Assembly: GCA_002077065.1 (NCBI GenBank)
Contig: NAJO01000005.1
Location: 124,001 to 188,000 of the forward strand
From: Cryoendolithus antarcticus
Taxonomy: Eukaryota; Ascomycota; Dothideomycetes; Cladosporiales; Cladosporiaceae
DNA length: 64,000 nt
Direction: 5' to 3'
Positions within the stretch are counted from its first letter, which is position 1. Each line of letters begins with the position of its first letter. Positions 20,031-30,928 of the stretch are shown piece by piece. Under the pieces are notes generated by a model that did not search any database, was not told where the DNA came from, and saw nothing but the letters and a program-made list of their open reading frames with translations. The position numbers were made by a program, and so were the translations under genes.

Positions 20031-22460
20031 CGTGATGAGAGTGCTTCAAGATCAAGAAGCTGGAGTAGAGGTTGGCTGCGCTATCTCGACATGGAGTGCG
20101 GGAGACGATATGGTCACTATCAATGTCAGCATTGGATCACTTCGCCACAGTAAGACTGTCGGTGCATACGGAATTGGCCTTGCGACAAAGGATATGCGGG
20201 CTAGTGACTGCAGCGCTGCAGTTTCAATGCACGAACTTGGTAGGCGAAGCTCGGGATTACGATTAGTCGATGGGCGAGATGTAGTCGGAACAGTTCAGGA
20301 GATCAAGGAATGTGAGTGTCGCGTCGACTCTAAGGTCCTGCGCAAGAGTCAAGTCGGAGGTAAAAGAGAGTGGAATTCCTGGTAAAAGGGTCGCGTCGAT
20401 GAGGTAGCGGGATCGAGAATCAAGGAGGGTAGACTACGGGCGAGTCCTGGGACCACGGATGGCGGGAGTGAGGCCCCGAGGGAATGGTGCGCTCTAGCAC
20501 GATCGCCAGAGCCTAATGACAGTGCCGAGATAGCGCAGGCGGGGGGCTTGACTCGAGGAGAGGAGTGGGCCCAGCGAGGGTTGGATGTGAGACAAGCGTT
20601 GCGCTGCGGAGCCTGTCGTTCAGATAGGGACGAAATTAGGAGATATTCGATCGGAGGCGTAGTGCCAGGAAAGTATCGGTTCGGGACGGCGCTGGGAAGT
20701 GTGTCGGGAAGCACCACGCGAAATGAGACAAGCGGAGGCGCGAGATGGTCGCGTCAGCTTTGCTTCGATCTCTGTCATCAACGGAGGTGGGCGGCGATGA
20801 GTGTCCGGCAATTCAGCGGCTTCTGGTTATAGGGCCGGCATGCTGCTTGACACGGTTGCCAGGGTCGGTGATGAGGTGTAGAAATGAAGCTGGCAAGTGA
20901 AGGGACTAGCAGGTATTCCAGAAGGGCGCATGGACTGCCAGCGCAGACGGGCGCCGCGTTGACGACCAGGACTCCCGTTGGTGTCCCTGTGAACCGGCGC
21001 GCTAGTGGTCGCGAGGACAGTGGAAGTGAGGTCAATTTAAGCGGCGAAAATATGAGGAGAGAAAGTGTAGTATCTAATAATGATCATCACTGAAGCTGGC
21101 AGTTGACCGTACTGCTGTCATTGACGCACCTCCATACCCGACCGCAGCATCGCGCAGGACGAACAGGATTGCTGCACTCTGCCGTCAGCCTTGTCACAAG
21201 TGGCAGGGAATGTGGCGCTGGCAAATTTGGCACGTTCGGAGTCCGTCGCGCGCTATGCCCGTTTCATCCCATGAATCCCTTCGAAACACTCTGCGGCGTG
21301 TCTTCCACGGCCTTTCGTCAACACCACCTAATATATCCCATAGAATGACTATTCGTCATCCCACTCTCTACATCAAACGCAGTAGATCTCCTTCTGCCTA
21401 TTTCCCACGCCGCACGTGCGTTACCGCGTGGCCGCCATCTTCCTTGCGTCGCGAGTGGCAGACGTCACCGTCTCTCTGTGCGACCAACCCCGATTCCTGC
21501 ACTCCCTCCCACGCAGCAGATTCTCTCCGTCACCGCGCCACATCCTCCTGCATCGCATTTCACCAACAACAACGCGTCGCGCACTCATCACCATGCGCGA
21601 TCGAAGTGCGCGCACATTGTGGCTCGGGTAGCCACTTTTCCCCTGAACCCAAACACCACATTGGCTGCCTTAGCTCGGATTCCTTGCTCTCGTGCCTGGC
21701 AATCTGCAGCTATTGGGTCGCTAGTCACCCTGTTGCATCGGCAGACAAAAGTCGACGTGCCGTGCGATGTTGACGGAGAAGTGATTGTCTATTTTGGTCT
21801 CTCTTTGCATTCTGTCAAAGTAATCTCATATCTGTTGCAGTTTTGTTATCTCTGGGCTCGCGCTGCAGAGTACGCGCTTGGAGACAAATGACAGAAGCCA
21901 CTCTGCCAGGTGTTCGTCAAGTCAATTTCGCCAGAAACGCGTGCAAAGTCATGCCATCACAGATAGGCCCTGTCTGGACAAATCTCGGTCTGACATCCCG
22001 AAACTCTGTCATCTCCCTCTAGCTTCACCGCAAGGGCCGGGCCACCAATCCGGTTGGCTGTCAAGTTTCCATCACACAACACTGGAGACGTCCATGACCA
22101 GGACTCCCGGTTTCCTCCGCTACTCGCTGCAACCTCGAAGATCAGTAAGGGATCGTGGTGATGTCGTCACTGGTCTGGAGGAAATTATACGATGATTTGC
22201 GAACGATGAGCTGGTGCGTACCCGAGAGACTGGTGGATATGCGATTGTGAGCTACGTGCCTTGGCTTGTCTCGAGGATGATGTTGGAGATCCGATCGTGC
22301 AAAGGAGATATTGCTGCTGGTGCTCTCATCGCCTCACGAAGAGAAAGCAGACGAAGTATTTAGAGTTCTCATATTAAGATCAGGAACACTCGGCTTGTGG
22401 AAGTGATGTGAGTATAGCTCTCGACGATGTACAACACATTTCCCCAGTGTCACATATATC
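20031..22460. other. Large intergenic region upstream of the Ime2-like kinase
   Basis: This 2.4 kb gap has many short overlapping frames on both strands (largest 187 residues at 21210-21773), with compositions typical of noncoding DNA and no domain. It is likely the kinase promoter and leader. No transposon ends, tRNA or long repeat was seen. Confidence 0.5.
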
Positions 22461-25109
22461 TCAACTCTTCGATGAGCCCAACCAGAAGAACCCATAGCTC
22501 GCCACACAAACAACGATAGTCATGACTAATCCTCCAACCCAAGGCAGCCAAGCCGCAGCAGCAAGATCCGCAGAACTCTCGAACAGCACCACCCAGCCCC
22601 TACGTCCCATGCCGAAGGCGATTCCCTGACACCAGCAATTATTATATCCGCCGGTAACCTCCATTAGCGAGCTGATGATGAGTAAGAATGTGTTCAGCAC
22701 GCATAGTGTCTTGCCTAGGTATCTGAACAATACCGCCGCACCGCAGAGAGCGCTGTGACCCAAATCTCGCTCGTAGACATTCTGCTGTTGTCCCGGATTG
22801 TTGGTAAGATGGTACGACGGGTCGCGCTGAAACTGCTTGAACGGGTCGAGGATGTGCTCGCTCTGGTAGCGGAGCATAGCAGCGTGCGAGAAGAAAGTCG
22901 CCATCACCAAGCAAAGCCACGCGAGCGTGGCGAATCCGCCGTACAGTAGATATCCACCGGAGCGACAACCTAATCCGACAGTAGGGGTGGTGTAAGCAAT
23001 TATGACTGAGGCTCCAGTGGTCCCCCATTGGAGAAATATGGCCGCACAGCTGGCGCCGATGATGCGCCGGTAGACTTCAGCGCTCATACTGGACCATTTC
23101 GCGTAGGCCCTGATACCTTGAGTGCCGATGCCGCAGTATCGCGCGGTGCCCCTGCTGTCAGCTGTCAGGCCATGCGGACCCAGATTCTGTGCCAGAGGCG
23201 CGCTCGGCTCGTTGTCCGTGCACAGTCTCCTGTCAGTGATATTCTGCAGTGTCTCCGCGAAAGCGCTCTCGAAGGTGTGGGCGAGTTGACTCCAGGTGAA
23301 TAGCCGGGCGTAGTTGAAGATGGGGCCTTTGAGTTCTTCGTCGCCTCCAATGCTAGCCCCCATCCAGGGTGGGATCTCTAGGCGGAGTGCATTCGGTGTG
23401 TTGAAGCAGCTTTGCGTTTGCGCTGCATTGGGCAACAGTTGCGGGCTAATGCCCGACCGAACCATCAGGCCTTGTTGATCCCCCTTCGTAGGCTCGGTGT
23501 GTGGGGGTTCTGGTGCGCAGTATGCTCTCTCGTGGGCTTTGGACAATGCGTCTTCAATCGAGTGGTCTGTCGCTTGAGTCCCGCAGCTGATGTATCCCAG
23601 GACGATCGGGATCTGCCTCAAATCAGCGGAGCTGGACATGCCACAGGACCAGTATACTTACTAGCCAAAGCCACAGTGTGCTAGATGAGATCTGTAGCGC
23701 TGTTGCAGGATCGCCCAGTTGAGCCATGAACGACGCAATCACTGTGAACAGGTAGGCAATCACTGCCAGGGCTACCTGCGCCACCAGTGATGCTGTGACG
23801 CCTCGTCTCGTGCTCTTTAATCTTTTCTCCAGCTTAGCCCACCACAGTGCGTTACCTTTAACGTTCGCGTTGCCCTGAAATACGATCAAGCTGCTGAACC
23901 ATCCTCGCTCTTGTGATGCTCGCAGTGGAACCTGCTGAGCCTCCTGGAGCAAATACTGGGCCGACCCGATAGTTGCTCTGAAGCCTGGAAATGACGCCAG
24001 GGTCTCAGACTCAGCTTTGTCGCGCAGTATGTCGAATTGCCGGCGAGTCCACATTCGGTTCAAGATGGTGATTGTCAAGGAGTAAGCAATCAGTGCGGGA
24101 CTGCCAACAGCGAGGCAGAAGGCCATGATGTTTTGCCATGGATCTCCTGTCTCGTATGGTAGCTGTGCGGCGAGAGCCAGATATGGTAGGAAGTAACTAG
24201 TCATTGACGAGGAGAAGGTCTGGAAGTCGAAGTGCTAAGCTTAGTGTCAGCGTAAGCCCAAAGGTGCAGGTCCTCACGCGAACGACAAAAGAAGCCGACC
24301 GCTCAGCGATTCGCCATGGGGAAGAACGCTCCCATATGCCGCACCGATGCAGCTAGACTCCGCGAGAGTGCATGCGCAGCTACAGCGTCGGCGAGAGCGC
24401 AGGTCGGTTTCCCTTGGAGCTCTCCAGGGCAGCAGTATCAGCATTTGGTCCATGCGGCGCATGGTACACTGGTAGTGTCCAGCGTAAGGGTGTCTTGAAT
24501 AGTCCGCTTCTCTTGTCACACGAGGGATGTTGTACACTATCTTACATAGGGCATGATATTGGAGTTGCATTGTGCGTAACAGGTCTCGACATCGATCCCC
24601 CATGTCTGACTCGTTAGGTCAGGGACACGAAGTCCATGTCGGTCGACCAGAACAGCATTGGAGAATCCGGTGTTATTCAGCTGTGTGATGCATCTTGCCT
24701 GCCACGATGCCTTTGTTGCGTTCGCGAAGATATCGGCCAGCAAGATCTGGTCGATCATAGTCGTAGGCAGGCGTCGAATTAGACGGAGGAAAGCAGCGGA
24801 GGCACAAGGCTGGGCAAGCAGTGAAATGATGGGAGGTCTACGATATACTTATGGCCTTACATCAATCCATAGACGGCGCTATCTCGACGACAACACCAAC
24901 ACAGTGACCAGAGCCTGCATACTGGCAATTGTGGCAAGGGGTGCGAGTGTAGGCGCAGCAATAGCCTCAGTGGCGACTCGAATAAGGCTGGCATTTCGAG
25001 GGGCCTCCAAAACGGAGGGTCTGATGCTGCAAGACTACACGGCCATGTGAGTGGGCGGTTGCGCTGGTGCATCGACGCACCGATGATCGCATCCCGATTT
25101 GCAGTACAT
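22461..25109 (-). CDS. Multi-pass membrane protein of unknown function
   Basis: The firm exons are 24234-23662 and 23612-22461, joined in phase through a 49-nt GTAAGT intron. A further exon ends at 24546 (CYAQCNSNIMPY) and is joined to HFDFQTFSSSMTSYFLPYL by a 311-nt intron. The N-terminus is unresolved. A possible start is ATG 25109 with a 54-nt intron 25080-25027, leading to IRPSVLEAPRNASLIRVATE. At least six hydrophobic segments are visible, including IMAFCLAVGSPALIAYSLTI, SLVAQVALAVIAYLFTVIA and LVMTIVVCVASYGFFWLG. Similar proteins are, to my memory, common in Pezizomycotina as uncharacterised membrane proteins. No transporter signature is recognised. Confidence 0.68.
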
Positions 25110-25593
25110 TCGAGTTGTCGGACGGCTCAAGTTGATGGCGCAGTCGCGCCTCACAGCTTAAGCTCACCGGAGGAAGGTGATCGAGGCCGCCTGGCCAAGT
25201 TCGAGACTCAGCTTCCGAGCGTGGGAGGTACACTTAGTACGTTCTATGTTGCGGCTGAGTCCAGATAAGAGACACTGGTGGCGCTACGGCTACCTAGCTC
25301 CGTCTCCAGTACATGTAGATTGATCTGTGCAAGAATTGGGAGAAGATGTCAGGGACGCTGGGAGGCCCGACTGCAGGATTTGACGCTGGCAACGATCTCG
25401 GCGAGTGTTCGAGGCATTGCCATGCAGTCGTATGCCTGCTCAGATCAATGAAGTCAGATTAGCAATTGATTAAACTTTACCCAAATCTGAGGGCAGGAAC
25501 GCGGGGCGAACTTGCCCCGCTACCTTGTGCTCCCTCGATGCCCGGACGTTGGGTATCTTACATTTGCCTGGACCGACGGTAGATTGCCGCATA
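25110..25593. other. Divergent promoter region of the membrane protein gene and VPS25
   Basis: About 480 bases. No gene or repeat was recognised. Confidence 0.45.
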
Positions 25594-26232
25594 ATGGCAT
25601 CCTCGAGCTCCTCGCCAGCACCTCCGACCCTCACCTCCGCCTACGCCGCTCCCCCACCAACCTCAATCAGCTCCCAAATCGCGTCAACTACCTTCACCTT
25701 CCCGACCTACACCTCCTTTCCCCCCTTCTACACCCTCCAACCCAATCTCACCACCCGTGCTCGGCAACTAACCCTCTGGTCCAATCTCCTCACAACCTAC
25801 TGCGCCCACCACCGCCTCTTCAAACTCTCCCTCTCATTCCTACCAGCAAACCTGTTCGCCAACCCCTCGATCCACCGCACCCTCTCGCAGCCCGACATAC
25901 GCACAGTCCTTGACCACCTCGCCTTACCCGCGAACGGAGGCAGAGTTGAGTGGATTCCCACGTCCTCCCGTAGCGAGAAGCCAAACAGCTGCTGGGTTTA
26001 TTGGCGGACACCAGCAGAGTGGGCAGATGCTATCTATGGTTGGGTAGACGAGACTGGACAGAAAGGCGCGGTACTGACGGTGTATGAGATCCGAGAGGGC
26101 GAGGCTGTGCAAAGTCAGGAGTGGAGAGGGATGGATGAGGAGTTGCTGAGGAAGGTGCTGAGTGTGTTGGTGAAGAGAGGGAAGGCGCAGATCTTCGGGC
26201 AGGAGGAGACGGCTGGTGTGAAGTTCTTTTGA
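25594..26232 (+). CDS. VPS25: VPS25, ESCRT-II subunit
   Basis: The single-exon gene codes 212 residues from ATG 25594 (MASSSSSPAPP). After a low-complexity start it has the family opening FTFPTYTSFPPFYTLQPN. Then come RARQLTLWSNLLTTYC, WIPTSSRSEKPNSCWVYWRTPAEWADAIYGWV and the second winged helix ending GRAQIFG-like (KRGKAQIFGQEETAGVKFF). Vps25 is the two-winged-helix subunit of ESCRT-II that contacts Vps20 of ESCRT-III in multivesicular body sorting. The N-terminal extension of about 35 residues before the conserved region is longer than in yeast. Confidence 0.93.
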   Translation: MASSSSSPAPPTLTSAYAAPPPTSISSQIASTTFTFPTYTSFPPFYTLQPNLTTRARQLTLWSNLLTTYCAHHRLFKLSLSFLPANLFANPSIHRTLSQPDIRTVLDHLALPANGGRVEWIPTSSRSEKPNSCWVYWRTPAEWADAIYGWVDETGQKGAVLTVYEIREGEAVQSQEWRGMDEELLRKVLSVLVKRGKAQIFGQEETAGVKFF

Positions 26233-26808
26233 GGTGGCAGTAGTGTCCACTCGCTTCAAACCAATTATCGTGGGATGAGAGGAGATCTATGGTCAACGGC
26301 TCGCGGCCTTCGGCCTTGACGCGTGATGTTCCCTGCTCAGGCTGGCGGTTCTCGTGCGTCGCGAAGTACCACTCCGCGTGCATTGCCAACAAAGCTGCGC
26401 CAGTAGCACACATCGCGATACATGCTTTGCAGCCACACGAGACCATGAGCATCACTAGCGAGTGCCCCTCGTCGGCTCGTGGTGCTCTTACGGACGCTTT
26501 GGTCCGGGTCTGACGACAATTGAAGAAACGCGGTGCGAAGGGTCAATGTCAGGCTGCAGGACTGGCCGTGCGCCGCCTAAAGAACAACCTCGTATAATTC
26601 ACTGGGTCGAGATCTGGCTTCGCAAGTGTTCGATCACTCGCGATGGCTTCAGGAGGTGGAGGCCTCGGCCATCGGCGCCGGTCGAACTGTGTGAGAGGCC
26701 GCAGCAGTCGCCAAGTCAATCAAGGTACGATCTCTTCGGCCTTGCAATGTGACCGTCCGGAGGTGGTGGTCCGGAAAAGGGGGGGCTGTAGGTCCTTGGA
26801 CAGAACCC
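26233..26808. other. Intergenic, convergent ends of VPS25 and ATP10
   Basis: About 575 bases. A short open stretch from ATG 26642 (MASGGGGLGHRRR) is not backed by any family or clear splicing and is not called. Confidence 0.45.
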
Positions 26809-27891
26809 TCAGCCACTAGCTGAAGCAGCTCGCGGCTCATCGAAGACCTCTGTAACCACCTCCTCGAGCTTCTTAATATCGACCTCGTCCTTCTCATCAG
26901 CAGGTACGCTTGCCTCCTGAACTAGCCTCTTCAGTCCTCGCACCATGCTCTCTTTCTCATGGGCCTCAGCCAACGCACTGCCAGCCCAGCGTATCCTACA
27001 CTCATGGTCCACCAAGTACACGTAACCAGTCTTATCGTTGATCAGTCCCAGCGACTCCTTGATCATCTCCGTCACACCCTTATACACCATAAAGTACCTC
27101 CCCTGCTGCTCCACCGACCTCTGCTTCCTCAAATTCCTCCGAAACATCTGCAACAAATACCACTTCAACCAGTTCTCCTCCCGATTGATCTCCACCATCT
27201 GTGCGACTCCCTCGGCCCCTTCAAGCACCAGATGCAGTTCGGGGTGCTTTTCCCTCGCACAGAAAGTATTCACCTGATTTACCGCCCAAGTATTACTAAC
27301 CACACTAACCACACTCACCCGTCCCCTCATGACCTCACACGTATCCCTGCCGTACCCTCCGTACCCATCGCCCCTCTCCAGCTCCTGTCTCTCCACTCCC
27401 TTCGCCAGCGGTTTTCCATACAAATTCGGAAACCACAGCGCGTGCTCCGCCCGAAACACCCGCTCATTAGCGATGAACTGCTTCCCCTTGTGAAACCGCA
27501 TGTTGCTCCAGTCGCGGAAGTAGGGTTTGGCTATCTGCTGCGTCATCTTCGCGCGTTTGGCAAGGTGCTTATCGTAGTTTACGAAGTCGTCGCGGCGTTG
27601 GCGGAGCGAGCGGGAGTCGTCGCCGCGGTTTTCGCCGGGGGATGGGGGGTGTGGCATTCCTATGGGGCGCGAGAGGGGGAGGGGTGTGAAGTCTGTGTCG
27701 TTGTCGGACTTCTTACGGAGCTTGTAGCCGGGCGTTTCGGAAGGGCGCGCGCTTGGGGGAGGGGTGGGAGGAGGTTTTGGGGGAGAGGGATGGGTCGCGT
27801 AGGCGCGATAGAGGGGGAGGCATGATTGGTAGGAGTCGGCGACGAGGGCAGATCGCATGGCCCGAAGGCAGAGTAGGGAGGGAGGCTTCAT
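26809..27891 (-). CDS. ATP10: ATP10, mitochondrial ATP synthase assembly factor
   Basis: The single-exon gene codes 360 residues from ATG 27891. The N-terminus ([20 protein letters not shown]) is Arg-rich and fits a mitochondrial presequence, followed by a Pro-rich linker. The ATP10 core shows [44 protein letters not shown] and [17 protein letters not shown]. Atp10 is an inner-membrane factor that helps assemble the Fo sector by acting on subunit 6. It diverges from the nitrilase gene across 278 bases. Confidence 0.92.
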   Translation of the reverse strand: MKPPSLLCLRAMRSALVADSYQSCLPLYRAYATHPSPPKPPPTPPPSARPSETPGYKLRKKSDNDTDFTPLPLSRPIGMPHPPSPGENRGDDSRSLRQRRDDFVNYDKHLAKRAKMTQQIAKPYFRDWSNMRFHKGKQFIANERVFRAEHALWFPNLYGKPLAKGVERQELERGDGYGGYGRDTCEVMRGRVSVVSVVSNTWAVNQVNTFCAREKHPELHLVLEGAEGVAQMVEINREENWLKWYLLQMFRRNLRKQRSVEQQGRYFMVYKGVTEMIKESLGLINDKTGYVYLVDHECRIRWAGSALAEAHEKESMVRGLKRLVQEASVPADEKDEVDIKKLEEVVTEVFDEPRAASASG

Positions 27892-28169
27892 CGTTCCAGC
27901 TATCGTGGGAACGATAATCGATGTACATGTAGGTTGCTGTCTACAGTACCTTCAAATAATATACATCTTTCGGGGATGAAGCCGGGTGGACTCCGATCCC
28001 CCATTGACGTTGACTTCATTATCACAGCAACATCATTCTCCATGAGAAGAGTGCAGACGTGATATTGCTCCCTTTCCAGACTGCCGTTTTCAGTGGTCAG
28101 TGTTATCATTCGACCTGACGATCAATCTCCTGTAACATTGTCACCAACGCGGCCTACGCTCAAGACATT

Positions 28170-29212
28170 ATGGTGCTCGCGGTGAGTATGCCCTCGATGG
28201 ACGAGACCAAGGGTGTCAAGATTGTCAGTCTTTCATGCAAACTTCAAATTGTACTCTCTCATGTCTGATAACGAGACCAGGCGATTGGTCAAACATGCTC
28301 GACTTCTTCAATGACACACAACCTCTCGCAATGCCGCAACGTCATCTCGAAAGCTGTTACAGCAGGGGCGAAGGTGGGCAGCAGTGCACCCTAGACTCAT
28401 GGTGACACCAAGTAACGAGCTGAGAAGGCTGTCTTCTTCCCCGAAGCAAGCGACTACATAGGCTCCTCACCATCCGAATCCCTTTCCCTCTGCAAACCAG
28501 CCAAATCTTCCCCATTCCTGCTTGGCCTCCAAGAATCCGCTCGCAAGCACTCCCTCCCCATCTCTGTCGGCGTACACGAGCCCAGCGATGACCCTGCTAG
28601 TAGACGGATCAAGAACACTCTCCTCTGGATCTCGGCTAAGGGCGAGATCACCCAGAGGTACCAGAAGCTGCATCTCTTTGACCTCGAGATCCCCGGAGGT
28701 CCATCACTGCGCGAAAGCAATACGATTGAGCCTGGAAATGAGATCTTGTCCCCTTTCGAGTCTGTGATCGGCAAGATCGGAGCGATGATCTGCTTTGATC
28801 TGCGATTCCCGGAGATCTCGCTCAGCCTCAAAAGGCAAGGTGCTGACGTACTGCTCTATCCATCTGCCTTCACGGTTCCAACCGGCGAGGCGCATTGGCT
28901 GTCTTTGCTTCGAGCAAGGGCAATCGAGTGTGAGTCGTTCGTGATTGCGGCGGCTCAGGTGGGTGCGCATAATGAGAAGCGGACTAGCTATGGGCACAGT
29001 ATTGTCATCAGTCCCTGGGGTGAGGTATTAGGCGAACTTGGCGGACGGAAGAAAGACGAGCCAGAGGTGCTGCTCGTCGACATTGATCTTGAGAGAGCTG
29101 TGGAGATGCGAAAGCGTCTGCCATTGCTGAGACGGACGTTGGTCAAGTCTTCTCTGTGCAATGATCTTTACTTCACTGACATCAGTGCAGAGACGTATAT
29201 CCCGAAGTGTAA
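28170..29212 (+). CDS. Nitrilase-family amidase (NIT2/NIT1-like, deaminated glutathione amidase type)
   Basis: There are four exons: 28170-28181, 28281-28373, 28428-29137 and 29191-29212, coding 278 residues. Exon 1 encodes only MVLA. The last exon provides the tail TDVYPEV, typical of fungal members; reading through the intron would give a false C-terminus. The catalytic triad is visible as Glu in FFPEASDYI, Lys in RYQKLHLFD and Cys in AMICFDLRFPE, with a further Glu in PTGEAHWLSLLRARA. Enzymes of this group hydrolyse deaminated glutathione or omega-amides; which substrate applies here is not decided by sequence alone. The gene converges on the DHOD gene with only 50 bases between stops. Confidence 0.9.
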
Positions 29213-29262
29213 TTCGATATCCAGCATGTACAGCCATACACCGATACATCTTGCTTCCACGA

Positions 29263-30303
29263 TCAAGCAGCAAGTAGTTCCTCATCTCTCCATATCTCTT
29301 CAAAGATACCTACACCACGCCTTCCAAGAGCAGTGCCGACACCTACAACCTTCGCACCCACAAATTTCATTCTGTGAAAGCCCGCGCCATCACTGACACC
29401 TCCAATGCCGATGATATCGATACCATGGAGCGCTGTGTGCTCATCCAGCATCTCACTGATCGTGCGCACGTTCCCAAGAGCGAGTGGATGTAGTGGCTTT
29501 CCCGCGAGCCCACCGATACCAGCACCGGAAGCCGAATTGATCGCGGGTGCACTGCCGGTTGAGTCGAGAATCAGACATGAGCCGAGTGTGTTGGTCGCTG
29601 TGATGAAGTCGACCGGGCATCTTGGCTTCTGCGAAGCTAGCAATGCTGAAATGAGTGATCTGAACTGATCGTGGTAGGTGTACGGCGGCGTTTTGATGCC
29701 GATCGCTACTTTCATTCCACCGTCATTGGCTTCTCGCGCTCTCTCTTCGGCTAGCACGCTCAGGTACTCTGTCAATGATGCCTCCGAGTACGCCGGGGGA
29801 GGCTTTGATGGGATATTTGGGCATGAGAGATTAATCTCCATGCACAAAGGATTTGACATTGTCTGTTGCGTCGATCTTATCAGACGATAGCACACAAGTA
29901 CCGCGTCTGCACTGCCCGTGACAGAGATAATGAACGGCTTGGTCGATTTGACGGTCCCCGGCAGCTTCGAATCTGCTGCGACTCTCGCGATCATTGCTAG
30001 GTATGTCTCCAGTAGCACAGGACTGTAGCCGAGCGTGTTGAGACTGCCTGTCGCATTGACTGCGTCTTCCGCATTTTGTGGCGACGCATAGCTGGACGTG
30101 GGAGCTTTCGCTACAGTGCTTTGTGCATCGAAGAACGTGTATTGATGGACTGTGTCATCGTGCTCAAAACCTGCGAGGAGGCTTGTGCGAGTGGTGACTG
30201 CGCCAGTGTGAGGGCAGTCGAAGAGTGTCTGCAGGTCTTCCAATGTGGTCGCCCATGGGTTGGAGGAGTTGATTAAGGGTGGATAGATCGAGGGTAGTGG
30301 CAT
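29263..30303 (-). CDS. Class 1 dihydroorotate dehydrogenase-like flavoenzyme (DHOD 1A type)
   Basis: The single-exon gene codes 346 residues from ATG 30303 (MPLPSIYPPLINSSNPWATT). Class 1 features are the early NSSNPWATT substrate-loop region, CMEINLSCPNIPSKPP with the presumed catalytic Cys, VAIGIKTPPYTY, FITATNTLG and the FMN phosphate site IIGIGGVSDGAGFHRM plus VVGVGTALG. No mitochondrial targeting sequence or N-terminal membrane helix is seen, unlike the class 2 enzyme that most ascomycetes use for pyrimidine synthesis. It is therefore either a second DHOD or a paralogue with changed substrate. Confidence 0.87.
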   Translation of the reverse strand: MPLPSIYPPLINSSNPWATTLEDLQTLFDCPHTGAVTTRTSLLAGFEHDDTVHQYTFFDAQSTVAKAPTSSYASPQNAEDAVNATGSLNTLGYSPVLLETYLAMIARVAADSKLPGTVKSTKPFIISVTGSADAVLVCYRLIRSTQQTMSNPLCMEINLSCPNIPSKPPPAYSEASLTEYLSVLAEERAREANDGGMKVAIGIKTPPYTYHDQFRSLISALLASQKPRCPVDFITATNTLGSCLILDSTGSAPAINSASGAGIGGLAGKPLHPLALGNVRTISEMLDEHTALHGIDIIGIGGVSDGAGFHRMKFVGAKVVGVGTALGRRGVGIFEEIWRDEELLAA

Positions 30304-30928
30304 GATGTGCAATCCACGATGTATCGATGGGACCCAATTGATGGCTACTGTTTCATTGTCGGCCCCGTGATCTAGACAGTGGACATTGGGTACGGTGTCT
30401 GAATCAAAGTCTTGTCACTGTGGGAAGATCTCGCTCCGAAACACGAAGTCAATGGCAACTCGAGTTCCGGGTCTCTTAACGAAGCACGACTCTTTGCTCA
30501 CACTTGACAAGTTACTTGCTACGAAATATGATGTTTAGTAATGTGTCAGTCTCGCCATCTTCAACACCACGGCCGATCTCGAGCTCTAGGTTGAGCATGG
30601 ACCAGCTTCGTGTTTCTCACCTACCGCGTCGATGAGTATTGTAACTCGACATCAACCGAGTGAGATCGCACATGTCGCTAAGAGCGCAACGAGGCCTGCG
30701 ATGCAGCCCCGGTCCGTCTAGCGCTGGCTGCAGTGAACTTATGGTGCCTCGTTGCCATGTTGTGAGGCTGTGCTTCGCGCCAGGTGGCAACTCGATCTTA
30801 CCAACTCTTCCGTACCTAGACCAAGTACTATAGGTGACATTCGGTGCTCTGAGAATACATATTCCGAACGATATCGAACGATCCGAATTCGACTTCTACG
30901 GGTGAGCATCAACTTGCCTTGAAGCGCT
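30304..30928. other. Divergent promoter region between DHOD-like and HET genes
   Basis: About 625 bases. No gene or clear motif was recognised. Confidence 0.45.

Noticed and set aside
21210..21773. 187-residue plus-strand ORF
   Set aside because: Composition (Ser/His/Arg/Cys-rich) is typical of noncoding DNA, and there is no domain or splicing support.
26642..26735. Gene start candidate MASGGGGLGHRRR
   Set aside because: No second exon with matching phase or recognisable protein was found before the ATP10 stop on the other strand.
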